Shown: in pieces, positions 1 to 8,990 of the stretch | Layout of the letters: every line of letters begins with the position of its first letter | Numbering within the stretch: position 1 is the first letter of the stretch | From: Rheinheimera maricola | GTDB lineage: Bacteria; Pseudomonadota; Gammaproteobacteria; Enterobacterales; Alteromonadaceae | Assembly: GCF_016918075.2 (NCBI RefSeq) | Contig: NZ_JAERPS020000005.1 | Location: 62,001-126,000 of the forward strand | Direction: 5' to 3' | Length of the DNA: 64,000 nt | Program-made: the position numbers and the translations under genes | Notes under the pieces: model-generated | The model's database searches: none | Seen by the model: the letters and a program-made list of their open reading frames with translations, nothing else | Told to the model about the DNA's origin: nothing

Positions 1-244
1 CAATGTATTCGATATATTGCAGAGTAATTTCGTTAACCGGTAAATCGACAATATCAAACTTATGCTTGCGAATTAAATACAGTAAAAAGTCCAGCGGACC
101 TTCAAACGCATCGAGCAAAATCTCCAGCGCATCGGGCGGAATATACAAGTCTTCCGGCCGGTCCAGCACAGCTTCACCGCGCACAAAGGCCAGCGGCAGC
201 GGTTGCTGAATGGTTAGGCTGTCGGGCAACACCTGCTCTGTCAT
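1..244 (-). CDS. scpA: Segregation and condensation protein A, 5' part (cut by window edge)
   Basis: This is the N-terminal ~81 residues of ScpA, the kleisin that bridges SMC heads and ScpB in the chromosome condensation complex. The reverse strand opens with MTEQVLPDSL at 244, and the diagnostic kleisin stretch follows at about residues 47-62 (FEGPLDFLLYLIRKHKF), then DIVDLPVNEIT. The reading frame is still open at base 1, so the rest lies outside the window. The start is the ATG 17 bp downstream of the yciO stop, so scpA is probably last or internal in a trpH-yciO-scpA operon, an order common in gammaproteobacteria. Identity is confident because the FEGPLDxLL motif is specific. Confidence 0.93.
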   Translation of the reverse strand, partial: MTEQVLPDSLTIQQPLPLAFVRGEAVLDRPEDLYIPPDALEILLDAFEGPLDFLLYLIRKHKFDIVDLPVNEITLQYIEYI

Positions 245-261
245 GGCGGCCTGTATCTAGC

Positions 262-882
262 TTACTGAAACGGCGTCGGGTCGCCGCAGCCTTCGCGCAG
301 CACCACGGGCACATCGTCGGAATAATCAATCACTGTGGTCGGTGCTTCGCCTATTACACCGCCATGCAAAATCAAATCGACCTGTTTCTCCAACCGGGCG
401 CGCATATCTTCAGGATCGCTTTCGGCAAACTCTTCGCCGGGTAAAATTAAACTGGTACTAAGCAGCGGCTCACCCAGCTCAGCCAACAGCGCCAGCGCAA
501 TCTTGTTTTCCGGAATACGCAGACCAATGGTCTTCTTCTTATCGTTTAATAACCGCTTTGGCACTTCTTTGGTACCGCGCAAAATAAAGGTATAAGCGCC
601 TGGGGTATTGTTTTTAATCAGCCGAAAAGCGCTGTTTTCTACTTTGGCATACACCGACAGCTCAGATAAATCGCGGCACATCAACGTAAAATGATGATCG
701 CCACTTACCTGACGAATTTGTAAAATACGCTCCATAGCGTTTTTATCACCAACATGACAGCCCAGCGCATAGCCGCTGTCGGTCGGGTAAATAACCACAC
801 CACCCTGTTGAATAATTTGCACTGCTTGTTTTAGTAAACGCTGCTGCGGCGTTTCCGGGTGAATATGAAAAAATTGGCTCAT
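262..882 (-). CDS. yciO: YciO-like Sua5/YrdC domain protein
   Basis: This 206-aa protein of the Sua5/YciO/YrdC/YwlC superfamily has the RNA-binding/threonylcarbamoyl-AMP fold. Its residues GGVVIYPTDSGYALGC (about 27-42) match the family nucleotide-binding start, followed by KRxxxx-type and GLRIPEN stretches. Length matches YciO, the shorter paralogue of TsaC that lacks the Sua5 C-terminal domain. E. coli YciO is thought to act on RNA with weak TsaC-like activity, but its role is not settled. It lies between trpH and scpA on the same strand, with 29 bp to trpH and 17 bp to scpA, so co-transcription is likely. Confidence 0.9.
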   Translation of the reverse strand: MSQFFHIHPETPQQRLLKQAVQIIQQGGVVIYPTDSGYALGCHVGDKNAMERILQIRQVSGDHHFTLMCRDLSELSVYAKVENSAFRLIKNNTPGAYTFILRGTKEVPKRLLNDKKKTIGLRIPENKIALALLAELGEPLLSTSLILPGEEFAESDPEDMRARLEKQVDLILHGGVIGEAPTTVIDYSDDVPVVLREGCGDPTPFQ

Positions 883-911
883 TGTTATTCTTCTTAAATA
901 AAATTAATGTC

Positions 912-1769
912 TTATGCTGGCATTACTGCGCTAGCCTGCAACGGCCAGTTCGCCCACACCGGTACTACATCGTCGGTTAAATATAGATTTTTTCCGATAT
1001 CATTCCAAGTTGTCGGCTGATGAAAATCGGACCCCACCGACGCCGTTAAACCGTGCAACTGGCACAGGGCCCACAGCTCACGTTTTTGTACCGGCGTTTG
1101 CTGCGGCGAAATTACCTCTATCGCATCACCACCGGCGGCGGCAAACTGCTCCGCTAACCGTTTTACCCACTTGGTGGTTAGCTTGTATTTCAGTGGATGT
1201 GCCAGCACCGCCACGCCACCGGCATCGTGGATCCACGCAATGGCATCACTCATCTCAACCCAGTTATTCGGCACATAGCCAATTTTGCCGCGACCTAAAT
1301 ACTTCTTAAACACGCCATCCATAGAGCTGGCTTTGCCAATGCTGACCAAATGGCGGGCAAAATGGGTGCGGGTAAGGGCGGCGCCATTGGCCAGCGCTAA
1401 CACCGCTGGCAACACATCGGGGATCTGGTTTTTTTCTAAGCGGCGCGCCATTTCCTCAGCACGCACGACTCTTGCCTGTTGCTGGGTCGCTAAGCGCTGC
1501 AAAAACTGCGGGCAATCCGGGTTAATATTCAAGCCAACAATATGAATTTCCAGTTGCTGCCAAGCGGTAGAAATTTCCACGCCGTTAATCAGTTGCAGCG
1601 GTAGTTGTTGGGCCTCTATCGCCTGCTGTGCCAGCGCTAAACCGGCTACCGTATCATGGTCGGTGATAGCCAATACATCCACACTCTTTTCTACTGCACG
1701 TGCGATAAGGTCTGCAGGCGATAACACGCCGTCAGAGCACAGGGTATGACTGTGTAGATCAATTTTCAT
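912..1769 (-). CDS. trpH: PHP-domain 5'-3' exoribonuclease / 3',5'-nucleotide bisphosphate phosphatase (RNase AM)
   Basis: This 285-aa PHP-family metallohydrolase is equivalent to E. coli TrpH/YciV (RNase AM), which trims 5' ends of 23S and other RNAs and hydrolyses 3',5'-nucleotide bisphosphates. The metal-binding HSH (DLHSHTLCSDG) is at the N-terminus, with TDHDT near residue 38, HIVGLN and AHP internally, and GSDFH near the end, all PHP signature histidines and aspartates. I chose the ATG at 1769 because a GAGG sits 5 bases upstream; a GTG two codons earlier (1775) is also open. The name trpH reflects its position next to the trp operon, which here is divergent. Confidence 0.92.
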   Translation of the reverse strand: MKIDLHSHTLCSDGVLSPADLIARAVEKSVDVLAITDHDTVAGLALAQQAIEAQQLPLQLINGVEISTAWQQLEIHIVGLNINPDCPQFLQRLATQQQARVVRAEEMARRLEKNQIPDVLPAVLALANGAALTRTHFARHLVSIGKASSMDGVFKKYLGRGKIGYVPNNWVEMSDAIAWIHDAGGVAVLAHPLKYKLTTKWVKRLAEQFAAAGGDAIEVISPQQTPVQKRELWALCQLHGLTASVGSDFHQPTTWNDIGKNLYLTDDVVPVWANWPLQASAVMPA

Positions 1770-1887
1770 CAGCACCTCAAAATAAGGCTGCTATTGTCGC
1801 ACAGCAGAGACTTATCGCAAAATAAACTGAACTATTTGCCACTGCACGGCGTAACCTCGCTACACCTTATTTTGAGCGACGAAAACT

Positions 1888-2064
1888 ATGTTTGGCTGGT
1901 TAAAATCTGATCCGGTAAAAAAACTGCGTAAAGCCTATGACCAAAAGCTAGAGCAGGCGATGCATGCCCAACGTAACGGTGATATGCGCCTGTTTGCCGA
2001 TTTAACCGCAGAAAGCGAGGAGATCTGGCAGAAAATTCAACAACTGGAAAAACCTGTCAGCTAA
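1888..2064 (+). CDS. DUF6435-like small protein
   Basis: This is a 58-aa ORF starting MFGWLKSDPVKKLRKAYDQK and ending EKPVS, highly charged and predicted helical. It matches my memory of the small DUF6435 family found in marine gammaproteobacteria, where members have this same F-W-L-K-S-DP-x-KKL start. Function is unknown. It lies between divergent trpH and the trp leader and is followed by a GC-rich hairpin and T-rich stretch. A GAGCGACG stretch ahead of the ATG is only a weak ribosome binding site. Confidence 0.75.
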   Translation: MFGWLKSDPVKKLRKAYDQKLEQAMHAQRNGDMRLFADLTAESEEIWQKIQQLEKPVS

Positions 2065-2080
2065 ACCCAGGCGTAAAAAT

Positions 2081-2110
2081 GCGGCCATCCGGCCGCTTAT
2101 ACGTTTTTAA
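2081..2110 (+). terminator. Terminator-like hairpin after the DUF6435 gene
   Basis: A perfect 6-bp stem GCGGCC/GCGGCC-type (2081-2086 with 2091-2096, loop ATCC) is followed by TTATACGTTTTT. It begins 17 bp after the DUF6435 stop and would separate that gene from the trp promoter. Confidence 0.65.
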
Positions 2111-2134
2111 TTCTGAGTTATAACAAATAAGCAC

Positions 2135-2164
2135 TTGACGCTTGCTACCCTTTTGCGGTTTTAT
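2135..2164 (+). promoter_or_regulatory. Probable trp operon promoter
   Basis: A -35-like TTGACG (2135-2140) and a -10-like TTTTAT (2159-2164) are separated by 18 bp, ending about 31 bp before the leader peptide start. No convincing TrpR operator palindrome was seen, so regulation may rest mainly on attenuation. Confidence 0.55.
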
Positions 2165-2195
2165 GTGCGCTGAACAAACGAGGTAGTTAAAGCTA

Positions 2196-2261
2196 ATGCA
2201 ATTTATCACAACCCTTAACCTGACAAACTGGTGGTGGCACATTCCCAACGGGCGTGTGTAG
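2196..2261 (+). CDS. trpL: trp operon leader peptide
   Basis: This 21-residue ORF reads MQFITTLNLTNWWWHIPNGRV, with three consecutive Trp codons (TGG TGG TGG) at positions 12-14, the hallmark of ribosome-mediated transcription attenuation. A GAGG (2180-2183) lies upstream as a ribosome binding site. It is followed within 25 bp by a GC-rich hairpin and a run of seven T, then trpE. When charged tRNA-Trp is scarce the ribosome should stall on the Trp codons and favour the antiterminator. It is too short for usual gene finders. Confidence 0.92.
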   Translation: MQFITTLNLTNWWWHIPNGRV

Positions 2262-2285
2262 GCGTTGTATTAGCTGTAATTACCG

Positions 2286-2317
2286 AAGCCCGTTTCCACA
2301 AGAAGCGGGCTTTTTTT
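2286..2317 (+). terminator. trp attenuator terminator
   Basis: The stem AAGCCCG (2286-2292) pairs with CGGGCTT (2306-2312), with a T-run at 2311-2317. It lies 25 bp after the trpL stop and 80 bp before trpE, the expected position of the attenuator hairpin. Confidence 0.88.
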
Positions 2318-2397
2318 ATGTGCCTGCAAAACTGTGCGAAGCGACTAAAAGCAAAAATATTTAGCTATATTTATGAATCATAAGGAAAAAGTGAAAC

Positions 2398-3981
2398 ATG
2401 ATATTTAGTCATATCACCGACACGCCAGGCGAAGTGGCCAGTATCGCCATGCCACTGCCGTACCACAGTGATGCACTGGCCTGCTATCAGGCGCTAACGG
2501 CACAAAGCCCCTACTCGTTGCTGCTGGAGTCAGCCGAAATTGACAGCAAAGACAATCTAAAAAGCCTGCTGCTGATTGATGCGGCGCTGCGCATAGAATG
2601 CAATGATCAAAACGTAACAATTAACGCCGTTAGCAGTAATGGCGCGGTACTGCTGCCGTATCTGGCCGCTAAGCTAAGTAGTGACGCCGTAGTGGAGCAA
2701 AGCACAGATCGGCTAAGCGTTACCTATCAGCGCCCGGCGTTGTTACTGGAAGAAAATGCCCGCCTGCAGGCACCCAACCCTTTTAGCGTGCTGCGCACTT
2801 TGCAGCGTGAACTAAAGTGCCAAAGCGATGAGCCGTTCGCGGTCTTTTTAGGCGGCGTTATCGGTTACGACATGGTCGCAACGGTTGAGCAATTGCCGCA
2901 GGTACCAACAGCAGAAAACCAGTGTCCGGACTATGTGTTCTATCTGGCAGAAACGCTGCTAGTGCTGGATCACCAAAGCGGCCAGAGCCGGCTGGTCGGC
3001 AATGTATTTTGTGGCGAACAGGCCCCGGCCAACTGCTTTGTTATCGGCAAGCGGCTGGAGCAGTTAAAACAGCTGCTGCACAGCTCACCGGCAGAAACGA
3101 CAACCAATGCAACTATTGATGCTGCGATGCAGGTTGATATCAGCGATGCTGATTTTATTAATCAGGTAGAAAAGCTGAAAGAGCATATTGTTGCCGGTGA
3201 TATTTTTCAGGTGGTACCTTCACGTTGCTTCCGCCTGCCCTGCCCGGCCCCTCTGGCTGCCTATGCCCGCTTAAAGCAACAAAACCCCAGCCCTTATATG
3301 TTTTATTTAAAAGACAACGCCTTTAGCCTGTTTGGCGCCTCGCCGGAGTCGGCACTGAAATTTGACGCCCAAAGCCGTCAGGTCGAAATTTACCCTATCG
3401 CCGGCACCCGCCGCCGCGGCTTTAAAAGCGACGGCAGCATCGACCGCGATCTGGACAGCCGCATTGAACTGGAACTTCGCCAGGATGAAAAAGAAAAAGC
3501 CGAGCATTTAATGCTGGTGGATTTGGCGCGTAACGATGTCGCACGCATCAGCGTACCCGGCAGCCGTTATGTGAAAGAGCTGCTAAAAGTAGACCGTTAC
3601 TCTTATGTGATGCACTTGGTGTCGCGCGTAGTCGGCACCTTAAAGCCGGAACTGGACGCCCTGCATGCCTATCAGGCCTGTATGAATATGGGTACTCTGG
3701 TTGGTGCGCCTAAAGTAAAAGCCGCTGAGCTTATCCGTGGTGTAGAAGGTAAACGTCGCGGCAGCTACGGCGGTGCTGTCGGTTATTTGTCCGGCAATGG
3801 TGATTTTGACAGCTGCATTGTCATCCGCTCGGCCTATGTTGCCAATAACACCGCTTATATTCAGGCAGGGGCCGGTGTGGTGTTTGACTCTATCGCTCAG
3901 GCCGAAGCCGACGAAACCCGCAGCAAAGCGCAGGCGGTTATCAGCGCAATAGTATCAGCCCATAAAGCAGTTAAGGAGTAA
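2398..3981 (+). CDS. trpE: Anthranilate synthase component I
   Basis: This 527-aa chorismate-using anthranilate synthase large subunit makes anthranilate from chorismate with ammonia from TrpG. The N-terminal domain carries the LLES motif (YSLLLESAEI) tied to tryptophan feedback binding. The C-terminal chorismate-binding domain has IFQVVPSR, IAGTRRRG, ELxxDEKExAEHLMLVDLARND and GxVxYD-like GAGVVFDS motifs. Length is typical. The ATG at 2398 has AAGGAAAA just upstream. It is the first structural gene of the attenuated trp operon and ends 3 bp before trpG. In gammaproteobacteria with this arrangement TrpG is separate from TrpD, as here. Confidence 0.97.
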   Translation: MIFSHITDTPGEVASIAMPLPYHSDALACYQALTAQSPYSLLLESAEIDSKDNLKSLLLIDAALRIECNDQNVTINAVSSNGAVLLPYLAAKLSSDAVVEQSTDRLSVTYQRPALLLEENARLQAPNPFSVLRTLQRELKCQSDEPFAVFLGGVIGYDMVATVEQLPQVPTAENQCPDYVFYLAETLLVLDHQSGQSRLVGNVFCGEQAPANCFVIGKRLEQLKQLLHSSPAETTTNATIDAAMQVDISDADFINQVEKLKEHIVAGDIFQVVPSRCFRLPCPAPLAAYARLKQQNPSPYMFYLKDNAFSLFGASPESALKFDAQSRQVEIYPIAGTRRRGFKSDGSIDRDLDSRIELELRQDEKEKAEHLMLVDLARNDVARISVPGSRYVKELLKVDRYSYVMHLVSRVVGTLKPELDALHAYQACMNMGTLVGAPKVKAAELIRGVEGKRRGSYGGAVGYLSGNGDFDSCIVIRSAYVANNTAYIQAGAGVVFDSIAQAEADETRSKAQAVISAIVSAHKAVKE

Positions 3982-3984
3982 CTG

Positions 3985-4575
3985 ATGGCCGTTATTTATT
4001 TACTCGACAATATCGACTCCTTTACCTACAACCTGGTCGATGAATTTGCCCAGTTGGGCTACAGCGTGAAGCTGTATCGCAATACGGTGCCAGCAGACTA
4101 CATCTATCAGCAAATGTTGACTGAAACAGAACCGGTATTACTGGTGTTATCACCAGGCCCCGGCAGCCCAGGCCAGGCAGGTAGCATGCCGGCACTGCTA
4201 AAGCTGTGTGATACAAGCTTTCCGGTTCTCGGTATCTGCCTGGGCCATCAGGCTATTGTAGAGCACTTTGGCGGCGTGGTTGGCCGGGCCGGTGAAACCG
4301 TACATGGTAAAACCGCGGCCATTACCTTGCAGGAACATCCGTTATTTGCCGGTTTACCCAAGCCTTTTTTAGTGGCGCGTTATCACTCGCTAATGGCCAC
4401 CAAAATGCCCAAGGCGTTAACCTTGCTGGCTAACGACAGACACATTCCAATGGCGGTGATTAACGAAGATAAACGCATGCTGGGCTTTCAGTTTCACCCC
4501 GAGTCTATTCTGACAACCCTTGGTAAACCGTTGTTAAAAAAAAGCATTGATTATTTATTACGGGGCAGAGCATGA
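3985..4575 (+). CDS. trpG: Anthranilate synthase component II (glutamine amidotransferase)
   Basis: This 196-aa class I glutamine amidotransferase supplies ammonia to TrpE. The N-terminus LLDNIDSFTYNLVDEFAQLG is typical of TrpG/PabA; the catalytic Cys lies in GICLGHQAI (nucleophile elbow), and the His-Glu pair in FQFHPESI near the C-terminus. An oxyanion-region LSPGPGSP precedes them. It overlaps trpD by 4 bp (ATGA), indicating translational coupling. It could in principle also serve PabB, but its position inside the trp operon argues for TrpG as the main role. Confidence 0.96.
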   Translation: MAVIYLLDNIDSFTYNLVDEFAQLGYSVKLYRNTVPADYIYQQMLTETEPVLLVLSPGPGSPGQAGSMPALLKLCDTSFPVLGICLGHQAIVEHFGGVVGRAGETVHGKTAAITLQEHPLFAGLPKPFLVARYHSLMATKMPKALTLLANDRHIPMAVINEDKRMLGFQFHPESILTTLGKPLLKKSIDYLLRGRA

Positions 4576-5609
4576 CCGATAACATTCTATCCACAGTACA
4601 ACACAGCCTGAGTGGCAAATCGCTGAGCTTTTCCCAGGCAGAGCAGTTTTTTAGCGCCGTGGTGCAAGGTGAAGTTGAGCCAATACATCTGACGGCGCTT
4701 TTGGTTGCCCTTAAAATGCGCGGTGAAACTGCCGATGAAATTGCCGGTGCCGCCAGCGCTTTGCGTGCTGCCGCTACGCCTTTCCCGCGCCAGATCAGTG
4801 GAGGTATCGACTGCTGTGGCACCGGTGGTGACGGCAGCAATACCATTAATATCTCCAGCACGGCCGCCATAGTCGGCGCGGCTATGGGTTTAAAGGTGGT
4901 AAAACACGGCAACCGCAGTGTGTCATCGCGCTCCGGCTCGGCCGATTTACTCGAACAGCTGGGTGTAAATATCCAAATGACGCCACAGCAGGCGGCCAAT
5001 ACACTTGCACAGACTAATTGCAGTTTTTTATTTGCACCGCTGTACCATGCCGGCATTAAACACGCTATGCCGGTACGTAATGCACTGAAAAGCCGCACGC
5101 TGTTTAATTTACTAGGCCCGCTGGTTAACCCTGCTGCACCGGATTTTCAGTTGCTTGGCGTGTATGATGCAAACCTATGCCGCGTAATGGCGCAGGCGCT
5201 GCAGCAACTCGGTGTAAAACGCGCCTGGGTAGTACACGGCAGTGGCTGTGATGAAATAGCGCTGCACGGCACCACCTATGTCTGTGAATTAAAAGACGGC
5301 GAGCTGACTGAGTTTAGTCTGACCCCGGACGATTTTGGTGTTGCGCTTACACCGCTGAGTGCTTTGACAGGTGGTGAGCCAACTGACAATGCCGCCGCTA
5401 CGCTGGCCATTTTACAAGGCGAAGGCCAAGATGCCCATAAGGCGGCAGTGGCGATAAATGTGGCAGCGATGCTGAAAATTGCCGGCATAGGTGATGATTT
5501 GAAAGTAAATACCCGGGCGGTGCTGGAGCTGTTAAGCAGCAATAAGGCTTTTACTACCCTGTCGCAGTTTAAACACCTTAGTCAAAGCAAGGAGCAAGCA
5601 AATGGCTGA
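4572..5609 (+). CDS. trpD: Anthranilate phosphoribosyltransferase
   Basis: This 345-aa enzyme transfers phosphoribose from PRPP to anthranilate. The PRPP-binding motif CCGTGGDGSNTINIS (about residues 78-92) and the KHGNRSVSSRSGSADLLEQLG segment are conserved, as is RTLFNLLGPLVNP for anthranilate binding. It is not fused to TrpG. The ATG overlaps the trpG stop by 4 bp and the 3' end overlaps trpCF by 8 bp. Length and motifs are all typical, so the enzyme should be functional. Confidence 0.97.
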   Translation: MTDNILSTVQHSLSGKSLSFSQAEQFFSAVVQGEVEPIHLTALLVALKMRGETADEIAGAASALRAAATPFPRQISGGIDCCGTGGDGSNTINISSTAAIVGAAMGLKVVKHGNRSVSSRSGSADLLEQLGVNIQMTPQQAANTLAQTNCSFLFAPLYHAGIKHAMPVRNALKSRTLFNLLGPLVNPAAPDFQLLGVYDANLCRVMAQALQQLGVKRAWVVHGSGCDEIALHGTTYVCELKDGELTEFSLTPDDFGVALTPLSALTGGEPTDNAAATLAILQGEGQDAHKAAVAINVAAMLKIAGIGDDLKVNTRAVLELLSSNKAFTTLSQFKHLSQSKEQANG

Positions 5610-6993
5610 ACAAATGCCGAATGTGCTAGCGAAAATTGTTGCGCATAAAGCTGGCGAAGTAGCCGCGCTTAAAGCCGCGCAACCGCTGACAACTTTTGTG
5701 GCAGAGATAAAACCGACAGAGCGTGACTTTCTGGCGGCGCTTAAGCAAGCAGGCCCGCGCTTTATCCTGGAGTGTAAAAAAGCCTCGCCGTCAAAAGGGT
5801 TGATCCGCAGTGATTTTAATCTTGCAGAATTAGCACAGGTTTACGGCCAATACGCTGATTGTATTTCGGTACTCACTGACGAGACGTTCTTTCAGGGCAG
5901 GTATGAATACCTGCGCACCATGCGTGAATTAGTCGATAAACCGCTACTGCATAAAGATTTTATTATCGACAGCTACCAAATTTACTTAGGCCGTCACTGT
6001 GGCGCCGACGCAGTATTGCTGATGTTATCGGTGCTAAGTGATGACGAGTACCAAAGCCTTGCCGCCACCGCCAACGAGCTGAACATGACAGTGCTAACCG
6101 AAGTCAGTAATGAGGCAGAAACCCTGCGTGCAGTGGCACTGAATGCGCAGCTTATCGGCATTAATAACCGTGACCTGCGCGATTTAAGCACCAATTTAGA
6201 CACCAGTTTTGCGCTGGCTAAACTGATCCCTGAGGGCAGAACGGTAGTATCAGAGTCCGGTATTTATACTAACCAGCAAGTGCGGCACTTAGCCCAGGTA
6301 GCCGATGCATTTTTAGTCGGCAGCTCGTTAATGGCACAAACCGACTTAGCTGCAGCGACCCGGGAATTAGTGCTGGGCGAGCACAAAGTATGCGGCTTAA
6401 CCCGGCCGGAAGACGCCGCTGCCGCGCACCGCAGTGGAGCTTGTTTCGGCGGGCTGATTTTTTATCCGCCATCAAAGCGCAATGTTACGCCAGAGCAAGC
6501 CAAAGCCGTGCAGCAGGGTGCAGCACTCAAGTATGTCGGCGTCTTTGTTGACGCTAAACCGGGCGAAGTGGCGCAGTTAGCTCAAAGCTTAGCGCTTAGC
6601 GCCGTGCAGTTGCATGGTGACGAAGACGATAACTATATCAGTGCGCTAAAGCCGCTGTTACCGCCACAGTGCCAGATTTGGAAAGCCTACCGGGTAAAAG
6701 ATGCACTACCCGAATTTAGCGCGCTGGCCGACCGTATCTTGCTGGATGCCTATCATCCACAGCAACATGGCGGCAGTGGCTGCAGCTTTAACTGGGCCTT
6801 GGTTGCAAAGCAAAACAGCAGCCAGCCGATTATGCTGGCCGGAGGTTTATCACCGGATAACTGCTTAGCTGCGGCCAGATTGCCCGTTGCCGGGCTAGAT
6901 TTCAATTCAGGGCTGGAAACTGCGCCTGGCATCAAAGATGCGGCAAAAATTCAGTCAGCTTTTACACTATTGCGGGAGTTTCACCATGAGTGA
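5602..6993 (+). CDS. trpCF: Bifunctional indole-3-glycerol-phosphate synthase / phosphoribosylanthranilate isomerase
   Basis: This 463-aa fusion carries two TIM-barrel domains. The N-terminal half (to about residue 255) is IGP synthase, with [36 protein letters not shown] and VSESGI motifs. The C-terminal half is PRA isomerase, with [21 protein letters not shown] and LAGGLSPDN motifs. In the pathway the isomerase acts first and the synthase second. The fused trpCF is characteristic of enteric and many other gammaproteobacteria. It overlaps trpD at the start and trpB at the end by 8 bp each. Confidence 0.96.
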   Translation: MAEQMPNVLAKIVAHKAGEVAALKAAQPLTTFVAEIKPTERDFLAALKQAGPRFILECKKASPSKGLIRSDFNLAELAQVYGQYADCISVLTDETFFQGRYEYLRTMRELVDKPLLHKDFIIDSYQIYLGRHCGADAVLLMLSVLSDDEYQSLAATANELNMTVLTEVSNEAETLRAVALNAQLIGINNRDLRDLSTNLDTSFALAKLIPEGRTVVSESGIYTNQQVRHLAQVADAFLVGSSLMAQTDLAAATRELVLGEHKVCGLTRPEDAAAAHRSGACFGGLIFYPPSKRNVTPEQAKAVQQGAALKYVGVFVDAKPGEVAQLAQSLALSAVQLHGDEDDNYISALKPLLPPQCQIWKAYRVKDALPEFSALADRILLDAYHPQQHGGSGCSFNWALVAKQNSSQPIMLAGGLSPDNCLAAARLPVAGLDFNSGLETAPGIKDAAKIQSAFTLLREFHHE

Positions 6994-8176
6994 GCTAAAA
7001 CTTAACCCTTATTTTGGCCAGTACGGCGGCATGTTTGTGCCGCAGCTACTGGTGCCGGCCTTGAAACAGCTGGAGCAAGCCTATGTCGATGCGTTAGAAG
7101 ATCCGGCCTTTCATGCCGAGTTTCAACAGCTGTTAACCGAATACGCCGGCCGGCCAACGCCGCTTACGCTGTGTCGCAATATTTCGCCCAACCCATTGGT
7201 TAAAATTTACTTAAAACGCGAAGACTTATTGCACGGCGGTGCGCACAAAACTAATCAGGTACTGGGCCAGGCGCTGCTAACTAAACGCATGGGTAAAAAA
7301 GAAGTCATCGCCGAAACCGGTGCCGGCCAGCATGGTGTGGCAACGGCGTTAGCCTGTGCGTTACTGGGCCTGAAGTGCCGCATTTATATGGGTGCCAAAG
7401 ATATTGAACGCCAGCAGCCGAACGTGTTTCGTATGAAGCTGATGGGTGCTACCGTTATTCCGGTAACCAGCGGCAGCGGCACGCTAAAAGATGCGGTAAA
7501 CGAAGCAATGCGCGACTGGTCCGCCACTTATGACAGCACGCATTATATGCTGGGCACCGCGGCCGGCCCACACCCGTTCCCAACCATAGTGCGTGATTTT
7601 CAAAAGATGATTGGCGAAGAAGCCAAGCAACAAATCTTAAAAGCCGAAGGCAAGCTGCCTGACGCGGTAATTGCCTGTGTCGGCGGCGGCTCAAATGCGA
7701 TTGGCATGTTCGCAGATTTTATCGCTGAAGAGGGCGTAAAACTGATTGGTGTAGAACCCGGTGGTAAAGGCATTAACACCCATCAACATGGTGCAGCTCT
7801 GTCTACCGGCAGCTACGGTATTTTGCATGGCGCTTACACCGCTATTATGCAAACCACTGACGGCCAGATTGAAGAGTCTTACTCTATTTCAGCCGGCCTC
7901 GACTATCCGGCCGTGGGCCCGCAGCATACCCATTTGCAGCAAATTGGCCGCGCCGAATATGTGGCCATTAACGACGATGAAGCCTTGGCCGCCTTTCAGC
8001 AATTGGCGAAAAGCGAAGGCATTATTCCGGCATTGGAAAGCTCGCATGCGCTGGCTTATGCCTTAAAACTGGCCGCGCAGGCGACAGAGCCAACTGTGTT
8101 ACTGGTAAATTTATCCGGCCGAGGCGATAAAGACTTAGCTCATGTACATAGCGTATTAGCAGGAGGCCAATTATGA
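6986..8176 (+). CDS. trpB: Tryptophan synthase beta chain
   Basis: This 396-aa PLP-dependent enzyme condenses indole with serine. The PLP lysine lies in the [13 protein letters not shown] motif, the phosphate-binding loop is [13 protein letters not shown], and [11 protein letters not shown] and NLSGRGDKD are also present. The open frame extends 16 codons upstream, but I place the start at ATG 6986 ([15 protein letters not shown]) because GGGAG lies 8 bases ahead and homologues start here; this start lies inside the trpCF stop region. The 3' end overlaps trpA by 4 bp, consistent with the alpha-beta complex being made in step. Confidence 0.97.
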   Translation: MSELKLNPYFGQYGGMFVPQLLVPALKQLEQAYVDALEDPAFHAEFQQLLTEYAGRPTPLTLCRNISPNPLVKIYLKREDLLHGGAHKTNQVLGQALLTKRMGKKEVIAETGAGQHGVATALACALLGLKCRIYMGAKDIERQQPNVFRMKLMGATVIPVTSGSGTLKDAVNEAMRDWSATYDSTHYMLGTAAGPHPFPTIVRDFQKMIGEEAKQQILKAEGKLPDAVIACVGGGSNAIGMFADFIAEEGVKLIGVEPGGKGINTHQHGAALSTGSYGILHGAYTAIMQTTDGQIEESYSISAGLDYPAVGPQHTHLQQIGRAEYVAINDDEALAAFQQLAKSEGIIPALESSHALAYALKLAAQATEPTVLLVNLSGRGDKDLAHVHSVLAGGQL

Positions 8177-8973
8177 AGCGTTATCAGCAGATGTTTGACC
8201 GCTTAAACCGCGAAGGCCGCGGCGCTTTTGTGCCCTTTGTCACCATTGGCGACCCGTCAGCGGAGCTGTCATTTGAGATCATTAAAACCCTGATTGACGC
8301 CGGTGCCGATGCGCTGGAGTTGGGTATCGCCTTTTCAGACCCGATAGCCGATGGTCCGACGATCCAGGGCGCTAATATCCGTGCCTTAGCGGCCGGCGTA
8401 ACACCCGCCATCAGCTTTGATGTGCTTAGTAAAGTTCGCGCTTACCACCCCACTATCCCTATTGGCTTGCTGTTGTACTCCAACTTGGTGATGGCGCGCG
8501 GTATCGACGACTTTTACGCTAAAGCGGCAGCTGCCGGAGTGGATTCGGTGTTAATAGCCGATGTGCCACTACATGAAAGCAAGCTGTTTCGCCAAAGCGC
8601 TATAAAACATGACATCGCACCAATCTTTGTAGTGCCGCCTAATGTTGACGATGATGACCTGCGCGAAATTGCCTCTTATGGCCGCGGTTACACTTATCTG
8701 TTAAGCCGCGCCGGCGTAACCGGTACCGAAACGGTTGCCGCCATGCCGACCAGCGAACTGATAGCCCGTATTCGCAGCTATAATCCGGCGCCACCGCTGC
8801 TGGGCTTTGGCATCTCCACGCCAGCGCATGTTAAAGATGCCATTCAAAGCGGTGCCGCCGGTGCTATCTCCGGTTCGGCCATTGTTAAACTGATTGAGCA
8901 GCACCAACACGAACCAGCAACCTTGCTGGCGCAGTTGAAGCAATTTATCAGCGGTATGAAAGCCGCTACCTAA
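8173..8973 (+). CDS. trpA: Tryptophan synthase alpha chain
   Basis: This 266-aa TIM-barrel enzyme cleaves indole-3-glycerol phosphate to indole, which is channelled to TrpB. The signature [20 protein letters not shown] carries the catalytic Asp, and the catalytic Glu region is [12 protein letters not shown] at the N-terminus. [12 protein letters not shown] and [10 protein letters not shown] complete the phosphate-binding site. It is the last gene of the trp operon, followed 17 bp later by a convergent gene. No strong terminator is visible between the two stops. Confidence 0.97.
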   Translation: MKRYQQMFDRLNREGRGAFVPFVTIGDPSAELSFEIIKTLIDAGADALELGIAFSDPIADGPTIQGANIRALAAGVTPAISFDVLSKVRAYHPTIPIGLLLYSNLVMARGIDDFYAKAAAAGVDSVLIADVPLHESKLFRQSAIKHDIAPIFVVPPNVDDDDLREIASYGRGYTYLLSRAGVTGTETVAAMPTSELIARIRSYNPAPPLLGFGISTPAHVKDAIQSGAAGAISGSAIVKLIEQHQHEPATLLAQLKQFISGMKAAT

Positions 8974-8990
8974 AACAGATCGACAGCCTG

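Noticed and set aside
2165..2196. TrpR operator around GGTAGTTAAAGCTA
   Set aside because: The dyad is too imperfect to claim.
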